A stretch of 64,000 bases of DNA from Strix aluco (Eukaryota; Chordata; Aves; Strigiformes; Strigidae). Numbering within the stretch: position 1 is the first letter of the stretch; the number at the start of each line of letters is the position of its first letter. The stretch spans positions 85,088,446 through 85,152,445 of the forward strand of contig NC_133971.1 in the NCBI RefSeq assembly GCF_031877795.1, given 5' to 3'. The notes under the pieces are model-generated. The model was not told where the DNA came from. It did no database searches and worked only from the letters and a program-made list of their open reading frames with translations. Of this stretch, positions 9,487-21,400 are shown piece by piece. Both the position numbers and the translations under genes were made by a program.

Positions 9487-12400
9487 ATGGCCCAAAGTGT
9501 GGTTTATGCTGACCTGAGGTTTGCCAAGGTGATGGGGGGCCGGAGCATGGCCAGCCAGGCGCTGGAGGCAGGTGAGAGCCTGCGGGACCCCCCGCGCTGC
9601 CCCCACCATGCCCAGCCCCGGGGACTCAGCCGCTCTCCCCTGCCTTCCTCGAACAGCCCTCGGCATGGATGAGGCAGAGAGCCCCTACGAGAACATGCAG
9701 CCGGCGCCGGTGGGGCAGGATGGGGATGGGGCCCAGCCCAGCCCAGGTGAGTGCCCAGCTGGAGCCCAGGGGACCCGGGGAAGTCCTGGCATGGGTAGTG
9801 GGTGGTGTTTTGGGGTGCTCCCGCTCACATCCTTGAAGAGAGGAAGCGCCCACACCATGCCACCTGTGCCACCATGCTACCACTCCACTGCTTGCAGGCG
9901 GGAGGTCTGGGGGCTGCCGGGAGTTTCCTGGCTCACCAGCTGATGCCTGTGGTTGGTTTTGTCTTACAGGGCGCTGGTCCTGGAGGTGGTGCATCCGTGT
10001 GGGGCTGTTGGCAACCTGCCTCCTGCTGCTGGTGGCCACTGTGGCCCTGGGGGCTTGCTGTGAGTTGGGGTGATGGGCACTTCTGGGGTTGGGGGTGGCT
10101 GGGCAGCACGCGGAAAGGGAGGCATCTGGGCTGGGGTGAGTGCCGTGCGTGAACAGGGGGGTGAATAGAGGCATGCCCACACACACTGCTCGTGGCTGGG
10201 TCCGTCTGCCCTGTCTGCCATGATCTGGCCTGTATCCCTCACACATCATGGGTACCTCCCTTGCCTTCCATCACCCACCTTCCCCACCCCGTTCTTTGTT
10301 TCTGCTCCTTTCCCTTCTCTTCCAGATGTTGCCCAGCCTCGTATTGCTGCACCGTCCCTGCCCCTGCCCTGCACTGTCTGCTCCTACACTCTATCCTGCC
10401 TTGCCCTGCTCTCCCCTGCCAGACCTTGCTCAGTCCCTGACCGTACACTTCCCTGCCATGTCTTCCCCATCCTTTCCCACCCAGCACAGACACCTCCCCA
10501 CCTTGCCCTGCCCATCCTATCCCCTGAGCAGGCTCAGTCCCATGTCTGCCTGGCCGAGCTGTCCCATCCCCGTGCCCCAGCTCACCCGCCCTGTCCCCAG
10601 ACTGGCAGGTCACCCGCAGGCTGCAGGACATGTCCCGTGAGCACGAGGCTGAGCAGGGCCGCCTCGAGCGGGAGATGAGCGTGCGGGAGCAGAGCCTGGA
10701 GCAGACGCGGCTGGAGCTGGCGTGGGCCAGAGCGGAGCTGCAGCGAGTGTGGCGAGAGGGCAACAGCAGCCAGCTGGAGCTGGAGAGCCTGAACGCCGAG
10801 CTGAGGCGCGTCATGGGGGTCCTGGGGAAGACGGAGAAGGAGATGCAGGAGGTACAGGGGAAACTCAACAACAGCGAGAGCACTGTGGCCATCCTGCGCT
10901 CCTGCACGGCTATAGGTAGGGTGATGGTGGAGCAGGGATGGGGTGCCCCAGGGGGCTGGCACCCCTCAGTGGGTACAGTGCCAAGGCACGAGCACTGGTG
11001 TTTTTGGCCACATGGTGGGGGCAGGGTGGTGTAAAGGCTGAAGCTACACCTGGAGCGGAGGCTGAGCCTGTGATGTCTGCTGGGAAGATGTGGGTCTGTT
11101 CCTAGTCCCTCCCTCAGGGCATTTGTGGCTGAGCAAGCACCTGAGGTGTGCCCCTGCCCCCAGATTGCTGCCCTTCAGGCTGGCTGCTGTACAGGGGCAA
11201 GTGCCTCTTCATCTCATCGGAGAAGAAGACATGGGAGGACAGCAGAGATGAGTGCGAGAGGAAATATTCTCAGCTCCTGGTCACCAAATCCTGGAGTCGC
11301 TGGACCGTGCCGGTAGGGTGCTGGGGGAGCTGAGGGCAGGAGCTGGTGCATCCAGCCCTGGGCTCCCCAGGTGGGCCACCACCCCTCTGGGGGCCCCTGG
11401 CCTACCGAAACATTGGAAGGTGCAAGGCTGATCTCTGGAGCATGTGGTTGGCGATGCATTGGGCAGAGGCTCCGGCATCCCTGGATGCTGCCCAAGCTGC
11501 CTAGCTCTCCTGCCCCAAGTAGCTCCAGCTGCAGGAGCTCCTTGGGGAGATGAACACCCCTGCAAACACCGCAGCACATAGGTACCATGGAAAAGCCACT
11601 AAAAGGCCCTTTTTCTCCTTCCCCAGACCTTTCTGAAGAACGCGGACATCCCATACTGGATTGGGCTGCAGAAGAGCAGTTTCCCCTGGTATGACTACGG
11701 CTGGCTGGAGGAAGGGGACCCGGATGGCGAGGGAGTCTCAGACGCCTGGTTTTGGGTGGACGGCTCCCTTTATGAAAGGTACCCAGTGGCCAAACCCCCT
11801 CTCCTCCAGCATGGCTTTAGGAAGCATTTTAAATCCCATCGGTACCCAGTCCCAGGCACAAGCCCTGGGCAACAAAGAGCACCAAAGCAGCTGAAGCGGG
11901 GGGAGACAGGTGCAGTGGTGTGATGAGATGCTTAGAGGCCACGCAAATGGAAAGCCAGGACTTGTTGAGGCACGTGTAGGGCATGCACAAGCAGGAGGCA
12001 GCGAGAGGGGAGAAAAGAAACCGCAAGTTTTATTTGGGGTCTAGAAAAAACCTTTGAGCAACACCTCTATCCCCCACGGTGCCTCCTTGGTTCCTCCTTG
12101 AGGGTAAATCAAGCCTTCCCACCCACAGAGGGTCCTGGGCTCCTCCCTGCCACGTGCACCCCCTCCCCAGCTCGCCACCACTTCCTTCTGCAGTGTCTGA
12201 GAGCAGTGGGGAGGAACAGACCTGTCTGGCCAGATGCTGGGTACCCAGTCCCTGCCCGCTGCCTGCCCCTCCATTCTCAGCCCCGCTGTGGGGGCCTGCA
12301 CCCCACCGTGGCCCCATGGCCCAGAGCAGCTCCTCCTGGCATCAACGAACCCTTGGGGATGACCAGGCTCTCCCCACTGCTGGGTGCTGCAGGGATGAAA

Positions 12401-12819
12401 CATCCCCCAGCAGCAAGGCTGAGATTCAAGCAGTGTGGAGGCTAAGGGGAGTCGCAAGTGATGCAAACTTTTGCAAAGGGGTTTCTCAGCCTGCCCAAGG
12501 GCAGGGGTGCGTTGGCTGAGGCTTCAGGCTGTGAAATCAGGGGAGGACTGGGGGATCCCTGCTTTGACTGCAGCATTCAACCCCTCCTGTGCGAGCGTAC
12601 AAGAGGCAGCCGTGGCTGCCTTGGCAGAAGGTGGTGGGTAAGGCGGTGGCAGCCCCCCAGTGTGTCGTTTCCCCATCCAGGCCGTGGCAGTCAAAGTCGA
12701 ATGGATCCTGTGCCATAATAAGCCGCGGAAACATCAAACCTGCCCAATGTGCCGGTCCCGAAGACCTGCACCTCTGGATCTGCGAGAAGGCGGCGGGTCC
12801 AAGCTCCCCTTTCATGTGA
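9487..12819 (+). CDS. CD72: CD72, copy C (most canonical copy)
   Basis: Exons are 9487-9571, 9657-9746, 9970-10059, 10601-10915, 11164-11312, 11627-11778 and 12681-12819. They join in phase to 339 aa. Cytoplasmic residues 1-67 open MAQSVVYADLRF (ITIM VVYADL; human CD72 has ITYADLRF) and carry a second tyrosine, PYENM. A Trp/Arg stop-transfer precedes the TM at about 68-88. Residues 89-193 form a heptad-rich stalk. The lectin domain (194-339) shows DCCPSGW, YWIGLQKSS, WFWVDGSLYE, a CAIIS cysteine and LHLWICEK, with no calcium-binding EPN/QPD triplet, as usual for CD72. It converges on TESK1, the arrangement known in mammals, so this is probably the ancestral copy. It keeps the separate first two exons that copies A and B have lost. 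Confidence 0.92.
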
Positions 12820-14457
12820 TGATGGCCTCTGGCCCCAGCACCGCTGTGGTGAGTGCGCCCATGCCATGTTCTGCTGAACCCTGGCAGGTGTGGGGCCTGT
12901 GGGGTGTGCATGGAGGAAAGCAGGGAGCCTGGACCTCTGCGTGGGGCATGTTGACCCCCTCCCTTGGGAAGGGAGAGGGATGCAGGCACCTCTCAGTGCT
13001 GGACAAAGCCTGCCTCCATCCCTTCGCTGCCATGGGAGCTGCTGGTCTGTGGTAGCTCAAGAGACGCCCCCACAAGCTGTGGTGCAGCAAAGGGACAAGA
13101 TGGGGGAAACCCCTTTGCAAGCTGCCCCACTCCGTGCCGTGGAGGCTGGGCAGCACCTCATCTTCACCCTCACCCTGTGTCTTCCCTTGCAGCACCTGCA
13201 CCCCTCCCTGCCTCCGCTTCAGCCCCGCTGCTCTCCTGCCCAGGATGTCCCATCTATGCGAGCAACCCCCTTCCCTCTCACAGACCCCTGCCCACGCACC
13301 GCCCAGGTCCTTCCCAGCAGTTCCCAGTGATGTTCTGCCATCACCCAAGCTGGGGGAGGCGGCGGCAGTGGCCGTTCCCCCTCAGCTGATGTGCTTCAGC
13401 AGAGCGGTACAGGCCCCACAGCTCAGACCCACACCTGCATGGGGTATGCTGGGTCTTCCTGAGCACAGGGGCTGGTTGCGATGGGGACCCCGGACCCGGC
13501 CACAGAGTGGAGCAAGCCCCGACGCTCAGCGCTGCAGCCATACAACATCCCCAGCATGGAGCACGCGGTGGTGCTGGCATGCAAGGACACGGGAGTAGGG
13601 GACAGCACAGCCCCACACCCAGCCAGGTCCCCTCCCCACGGCAGAGACTTTCTGCTTGGCCCCATCGCAGAAGCAGCTTGGCCACAGCTTTCAGGCAAGC
13701 CAGCAAGCAACAGCCTCGGTGCCCAAGGCGGGAAGCTGCACTTGAACAGTCTGGTGCCTGTGCTAGTGGTGGGTTTTTTTTTGCTAATTAGAAAGTAGAG
13801 CAATGACGTTTTAGGATTGTACAATATGATGGTGCCTTTCAAAAGCAAATCTGGCACTTGCAGTGGCTGATGCTTTGTGAGACAAGTAATCAGGACTTTA
13901 AATAGTTACTACACACGTGCACATGCAAAGATTAAGCAAAATAGCCCTGATGTAACATTGCAGCCAGGCAAGAGCAGAGGAAGTCCTGTTCAACCAGGCA
14001 AAAACGCTCTCAGTTTATTATGGTGTCGTGCGTGCCATATATAGTTGATTAATTGCTATGTGAATTAGCTTGCTTGAAGAGCAGAAGGGTGTTAAAGGCA
14101 GGCTTTTTGGAGGTGGCACATGTCACTCCTCTCTCTCGTCCGCTGGCTGAACCCACTTTGTAGCAATAAAGAGTAACAGTTTGTCTGCTCTTTGCTTTCT
14201 TGCGTGCCACCACAAACACAAACTCAAGGGCAAAAACCCAAAGAACCTAAATAATAAATGGGAATTTGACTGAAGCCATTTCAGCCAAGATGGCCACTTT
14301 GGGACCACTGACATCTTGGTCTGAGCCAGGCTGGCTTGTGGTCGCCAAGGGGCTCCCAGCAGCCCCAGGCAAGCCTGTGCAACCTTTTGGGGCCATCCGT
14401 GTCTGATGCGCAACCAAGAGACAGAAGCAGGAGCCTGAGTTGCTAGGACATTCAGTT
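12820..14457. other. Intergenic region between CD72 copy C and TESK1
   Basis: No gene is seen. 13790-14120 is more AT-rich than its surroundings. An AATAAA at 14165-14170 is a plausible but distant plus-strand polyadenylation signal for copy C. Nothing else is recognisable. Confidence 0.4.
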
Positions 14458-14463
14458 TTTATT
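14458..14463 (-). terminator. TESK1: Probable TESK1 polyadenylation signal
   Basis: TTTATT on the plus strand reads AATAAA on the minus strand, about 950 nt past the TESK1 stop. No other coding feature intervenes, so 14.45-15.415 kb is the likely TESK1 3' UTR. Confidence 0.6.
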
Positions 14464-15415
14464 GAACACTTTAAATAAGCTGGGTATATATTACTGGCAA
14501 TTATTAATAATAAAAACCACAAGAGTTCTGCATTCACCAGTGCATTGTGCGGGAGGGAGGAAAGCCGGCTCCCACCCTTGCCAGGGGCTGGGCAGCCTGG
14601 CCATGCTGCTCACCAGCCCCTTATCCCCAGTGCCAGGATGGCACCTGGCCCCTCTGCCAGCACCCCGCTCCCAAACCCATGTACTCCCAAACCCATGTGC
14701 TGGGGGTAAGCGGAGCGCTGTGACAGCTCAGCACTCAGCTGTTGGTGCTGGGTGGGCACAGGCAACTCAAGCACTGGCAATCTTCCCCCTGCACTGTACC
14801 CTGGGCATTGCCCATCTCCCAGCCCCCTTCACGCCTCTCCCTGCATCAGGAGAGCATGGGGACACCCCCCCAGCCCCACAGGGTCCCCCAACACAAACAT
14901 ACACACACTGACCCCTCCACCCCCAGCCCAGCCCTGCTCATCCCCCAGCCTGGGAAATGGCAAGGGGGCTCCTGGTTCTCCTAGAGGAGCAGGCTCGTTG
15001 CACACCCCTCTGTGAGAGCTCACAGAGCAGTGAACCCTTGGGGAAGAGAAATCCTGCCTCCAGGGTTTGAGCCCCCAGGTCCCTGGGGGGACCAGCCCTG
15101 CTGCCTGGGGCAGCGCTGCTGCGTGCTCAGAGCAGGGGTGTTATTGCACTTCAGTCCCCGGCAGGGACCCAGCCCATCCCCGGGGGTCCCCACAAATCCC
15201 CAAGACTGATTCTGGTGGGATGGGTGCCCAAGCGCCTAGGCAGCACTGTGGCAGCCATGGCATGGGGCACCGTGGCCACCAGCAGCCACCAAACACGGAG
15301 CGAGCCAAGGCAGACCGTGGGGACATGCCGGGCTCCCGCGGCTGCTCGGTGTTGGGGCTGCAGAGGGGTCTGGGGGGTGGCTGGACGCAGCCTGGCCCCC
15401 CAGGGCTCCCCGGCA

Positions 15416-18400
15416 CTAGGATTGTGCCTCTGGCAGCTTCAGGCTGGGCTCCGCCAGCACCGGCCCCGCGGCTTTCTGGTGGTGGCTCCGGTCGTGGTAG
15501 AGGAGGCTCTTGGTCTCGCAGTTGAGGTTCTGGTAGCGGGGCGGGCTGGGTGCCGGCCGGTGGCAGACGGAGGTGAAGCTGAAGGGACCCAGGCAGCAGC
15601 CAGGGCAGGGCAGCACTTCGTCCTGCTCCATGACACTGGAGCCGTGCCCAGGCAGCATGGCCACGCGCTCCGTCCGCTCCAGCGTTGCTGCGCAGGGGAT
15701 GCTGAGCTCAGAGAAGCCGTGCTCCAGCCCGCTGCCCCAAGCCAGGGGTTTGCTGACCACCTCGTCGTTGTTGTTGAAGAGGAGCCCGCTGGGGGCTTGT
15801 GGCTCCGGCTGCCAGGGTTGGGCGCCCGAGGATGCCGTGCGGATAAAGTTGCTGTTGGGCGGCGGCGGCGGGGGCTGTGGCGGCTCGGGGCTGTCGGGGC
15901 CACAGTCCATCCGCTCCTCCGCCCCAGGGTTGAATGGAGAGGCTCGTCCCCAAGCTGGGGGAGGAAGGAGGGCGGGAGGCTGGGGGTCATCAGTGAGACA
16001 GGGAGACCCCACGCCTAGCGCCAGGCCCCCCCGGTGGGGCAGCTCGGGGGAGGTGGGCAGTGAGTGGCACTTGCGGGGGGCGGCGGCAGGGGCCGAGAAG
16101 TCACACTGCACCTCCACGGCGGGCTCGGGTGTTATGGGGGTGCCGAGCTGGAGCAGGGTGGGGGGCGGCAGGTCGAAGGTGAGTGAGATGACTGACTTGC
16201 TTGGTGTGTCGAAGAGCTTGATCTTCCCCCCCTTTAGGTCCTCACGCTGGGAGAAGGGGTTGACGCGGGGGAGCGTCTCCTTGGTCCTGGCCCCGCCGTA
16301 AGGCTCCAGTGAACGCAGCAGGGCGGGCAATTTCAGGGAGAACATGTCAGACTGGCTGCGGGACAGGCGCTGGTCCGGCTGCAGGTGCTGCGTTTCCAGT
16401 TCACGCAGGGGCGACTGTTTGGCACAGCCAGCTGCCCTCCCGGGTGCCCCTGGGCATGGGCACAGGAACAGGTCAGCAGCTGCCAGCAGCTGTCGCTGAG
16501 GGGTGCTATGGGGTGCTGGGCACCCAACAGCCCTGGGGTGCACCCCAAGAGGGGAACAGTGACTGGTTCCATCCTGCAGACCTCATGCAACCCCTGTCTC
16601 CTTCCCCTTCAGCTGCTGGGGTAGGATGGGACATTGCACATCCCCCCTCCTTGAACCCCTCTACAGCCTGTCCCTCGGACACCCACATACCATTGAACGT
16701 GGCCGCCATCCCAGGTGTGGGCAGGCTCTCCCCAATGCTGAAGAGGGTGGCCCCGGTGCCCTCCACGTCCGGCTGGTGCTGCAGGATGTCCTCCAGGCAC
16801 TGCGTGATTTCCAGAAATGAGGGGCGGGAGGTGGGCTCCATCTGTGGGTAGGAGGGGTTTCCCGTCAGGTCTGAGGTCTCCTAAGCACCCCAGGGAGCAC
16901 TGCCCAGCAAAGGCAGCTCCCTGCCTCTTCCCCTGTGCAGGCAAGGCTGCCTGTCCTGCCCAGCTGCCCCAGCAGGGAAGGGCAGCCAAGATGGGAGGCT
17001 CACGCTGCAGCAGTGGAAAGCGAGCTGGAGGAAGGCTGATGGGCAGTCGATTCCCACCATGGTGCGGAAAGTGGTGATGTCCAGACCAAAGTCCTGCGCC
17101 AGGGAAAAGAGGAAGAGTGAGATTGGGTCCCTTGGGACACCACATGGCCTGAGGGACACAGAATGGCCTGCCCTGCCCCCCCCCCGCCCCCCCACTGACT
17201 GCGTGTCACCCAGGGCTGCGGACCTGGCAGCACCCCAAGCTGGGGCAACGCTGGGGGATGCGGGGACACAGATCCCTCATGCTCTCTGTCTGAATCCAAC
17301 TGTCCCCTTCTCCCTCCCATGCTGACTACGGGCTCTGATGACAGGATATTAGCAGAGAGCATCCCTCCCTGGGCAGCATTTGGGACACAGCACCACTGTC
17401 CCAAGATGCAGGGCAGCTCCTGCACATGGGGCTCTGCCCAGCACAGGATGGTCCCCTTCATTTGGTGAAGTGGTCCCAGCCCTGGTGCTGCTGCCCACCC
17501 ACCCACCCTCCCTCCCTGTCCCCGTCCCAGGGAGTCACCTCGGTGCGGGGCAGGTAGTCGGGGTCAGCGGGGACACGAGCGATGGTCTCGCACAGGATGA
17601 TGCCGTACGCGAACACATCGGCCTGCAGAGAGCAGGGAGTCATGGCGGGGCCCTGCAGCCCCGAGGTGACATGCCCACCCTTCCATAAACCCACAGCCTC
17701 CCTCCTCCCTGCGGAGCCACGCTGGGGGCCCTGCCACCTCACCACCAGAGGGATGCCCAGTTCCTTCCCTCTGTGTGCCCAAACGCCCCCAGAGCTGCAA
17801 ATCCTGCAAACTGCTGGCAGTGCAAGCCTGGATAAAGCCCCCCCCTCACAGCAGCCAGGGAGCCTCACCTTCTCGTTGTAGATCTCCCCTCGCAGCACCT
17901 CGGGCGCCATCCAGTACGGGGAGCCCACCACAGCCAGTGGCTCCTTCTCGCTGCCCTCGCTGGGGGACATGGTGGGAGATCAGGGGCTGCCCACAGTCCC
18001 CTGTCCCTGTCCAACCTCCCATCTTCCCACTGGGGCAGCCCAAATCACCATCTCCATCTCCCTTCCTGGGCTAACCCTCCTCCATGCATCCCGCAAACTC
18101 ATCTCTCCCCACCTACACCATCCCCTTCTCCAGCCCCTCTTAGTCAACCCCAAACGTGTCCATCTGCCCCGAGTCACCACTGTTGGGGATCACCCCCACC
18201 ACCCCCCATCCTTGCCCTTCTAGTTGCATCCCAAATGTCCACCTTTCCCCAGCTCCTGCTCCGCGTCAGCTGGAACCCCCCCACTCCAAGGATGGGGACA
18301 GAGGGGTGGACGCTGCCCACGCACCTGTAGGTGGGTATCTTCTCTGCCAAGCCGAAGTCACCCACCACAGCCGTGTAGCCGTTGGCCTCGCAGCGCACCA

Positions 18401-21400
18401 GGCAGTTCTGGGGGCACAGGAGGACCCCAGTCACATCGATCACACCAGCCCTGCCTCACCGGCCGCTGCTCCCGGGATGCCCCGGCACAGCACAGCCTCC
18501 TGCTCCCCAGCCAGCCACGCCTGGGGCAGCAATGTGGGTATGGGACAAGGTAAACGCGATGCCTTAGAGCATCCTGTACCTTGGAGGTGAGGTCACGGTG
18601 GAAGATGCCCTTGGAGTGCAGGTAGCGCAGGCCACGGGCGATGTCGAGGGCCAGCTTGACACGCGTAGACCAGGAGAGGGGCACAGGGCTGTCCAGCAGC
18701 TGCTCCAGGTTCCCACCGTTCATGTACTGATGGCAAGAGCCGGGCCACTGCATCACTGCACCCCACCTCCCTCCCATAATGCTGGATGCCCATCTCTCAT
18801 CCCACCGCATCCCCCAAGCACCCCACAGCACAGCCTCCCAGTAGACCTTGCCCTGCGCATGCACCACGGGCTGAGAAAGTGTCCCCACAGCCATCACTGT
18901 GTCCTCCCCAGGCCTGCGGGAACCCCAAGACGCATGGCCGTTGCCCCGCTCTCACCTCCGTCAGCGCGTGAAGCTGTCCCTGGTGCACACACACCCCCAT
19001 GAACCTGTGAGATAGAGGGAATCTGAGGGTGACCACAGCAGGGACCAGCCCCAGGAGCTTATCCAGGGCTGGTGGTAGCTCCAAACATCCCAGGCTAGGG
19101 AAAGGGGGTGCAATGGGGATGGTAGCGGGGGAGCAGGTCCTACCTGAGGATGTTGGGGTGCGAGAGGCGGTTCATCAGCTGCACCTCCCGCAGCATGTTG
19201 CCCCGGTTGCTGGTCAGTTTGTTCATCTTCAGCACCATGATCTGCCCTGACTGGCGGTGCCGCACCTGGAGGGGGGTGCAAAGGGAGGCTGAGCCCCACG
19301 TGTCTCTGCAGCCCCCCCAGACAGCAGCATGCACCCAGCACCCACCCCTGTCCTAGAAGCAGGAGCTGGGGACCTCACACAGTTGAGGCATGGGGCACCC
19401 CAGAGACTGTTAGGGCTGGGGGGGGGCTCTCCCAGCACAGCCCCAAGGACCCCCAGTGCTGATGACACACATCCCCATCCTCCCCAGAGCACCCTGCTCG
19501 TCATGCCCCCAACACCACTACACTGGCCAGCCCTCCTGGAGAGGCAATGGCAACTCCTGCAAGCTGTGACCCCAACCCTGCAGCAAGGACAGGCAGCAGC
19601 AGGATTGGGGCGCATCAGGGAGGGCTTTTTTGGGTCAGTACCACCCAGCCAGACCCTACCAGCACGGGATGGAGGACAGAGGGGGCACACTGCCCCCCCG
19701 AACCAGCCCCATGGTTGGCCAGTGTTGCCCCAGTGCATGACCCCGGCCTGGCAGGGTACAGCGCTCAGACGAGGCTGTATAATTAGCTGGCCCCAGCCTG
19801 ACGCTGTCATGTAAGCGGGGAGCCTGGCCGCCTGCCAGGAACAGCAGCTGGGAGCGTGGCCAAGCACAGACACCCCTGTCCTCCTGGAGCCCCCTGGCAC
19901 GTGCAGGGCGAGGGACGAGCATGGATTCCCCTGCCCCAGCACCATGCTGGGGGCGGGGGGCCAAACTGGTGCTGAGGGTCCCCTCCTGAATGGGTGCTGG
20001 GGGTGGGATGGGACACCCCCTGAGCAGCAGCCGGTGGTGGGGGACAACCCGGCGGATCCCAGCTGCCCCCCGGCACACACCGAGCTGTGCACGGAGGCGC
20101 AGGCATTCCTCGGTGCTGCCGTCAGCTCCCTGCTCTTCTCCTTTTTAGTCGATGCTGGTTGAGGCTGCTGTGTCAGTGCCAGCCCCTCGCCACCCCTGTG
20201 CTTCAGGGATCGCCTCACTGGGCAAAACATGGGGGTCTGGCTGGAGGCAGGGTTCCCAGTGCCCCCCATCCTGCTCACAGCTTGGCCCCTGTCCCCACCA
20301 CAACGTGGGGAGGCTGGCAGGCTGGGCTCTCTGGGGCTCTCTTACCACCTCACAGCTGCCATTGCTTTGGGGAGCAGCTGTCCTGGGGTGCACGCTGAGA
20401 TGGGGACCCATCCAGCACCCAATACCCTGGGGATTGGCAGCAGCTCACCCCCCTGCAAAGGGCCTGGGGGAGAAATTATGCTTTATAAAGATCCCTCTAC
20501 ATGTCTGGGTGCACCAAGGCCAAACCAGCCCCAGGCTGAGTGGAAGCAAGAGGCAATAGCCTAGCCTGCCCCACCCTGCCACCACCAGCTCACTGAGTTC
20601 ATGGGGAAGCTCCAAATAATTCGGCAGCCCCCTGCCTGTGGGCACCCCTCCAGCCAGCACCAGGCAGCCAGCCAGAACCCCTGGCCTGTGGGCAGGGTCC
20701 ACCTGGCAGCAGAGATCAGGATGGACCTTGGATGAGTAAGGAGGGGACACCCCAGACACCCGCCACTGTGAGTCCCCATCCCGGCCCCCCACCACACTGT
20801 GGGGAGAAGGGAGGATGCATTTCCCCACACCACCTCGCTGAGCACTGGACAAAGCTCCTGGGCTTGGGGAGAGTCTGTCCCAGGGTGACGGTGCAGTCCA
20901 TGCTGTGGGGAGCATGGCTGTGTGCACCCAAGCTGCCCCATCTAATGGCACCCAGGTCCTCCCGGTGCCCACCACCCTGCTCACCCCACCCCGTCACTGC
21001 CCTGCAGTGCCTGGTACTGCTGCCAGCCCCATCCCAGTGTCCTAGGGCTCCCTGCCCACACTGCACCAGCAGGCAGAGCAAGGAGCACCCCCAGTGTACC
21101 GCCACCATTGCTGTCTTCCCTCTGCCCCATCGCCAGCGCAGGGCAGCTGGAGGCAGCACCAGACACAGAAACGGGGCTCCCAGCCTGGATTTGGTGGCTG
21201 TGGGAGCTTTAAGGAGGGGATCTCCCTGGCCAAAGCAGGGTGGGAAGTGTCTCCCTTTGCCCCTCCAGCTCCTTGCAGAGCCAGAGCCCCAATGAGGCCA
21301 GCAGAATCCACCAACCCCCCGGCGCGCCCAGCAAAGCCCAGTGCTCTGGACTCAGCTCACCCACGGCAGCGCTGCCTTCCCTTCCCACGCCACGCGGGGC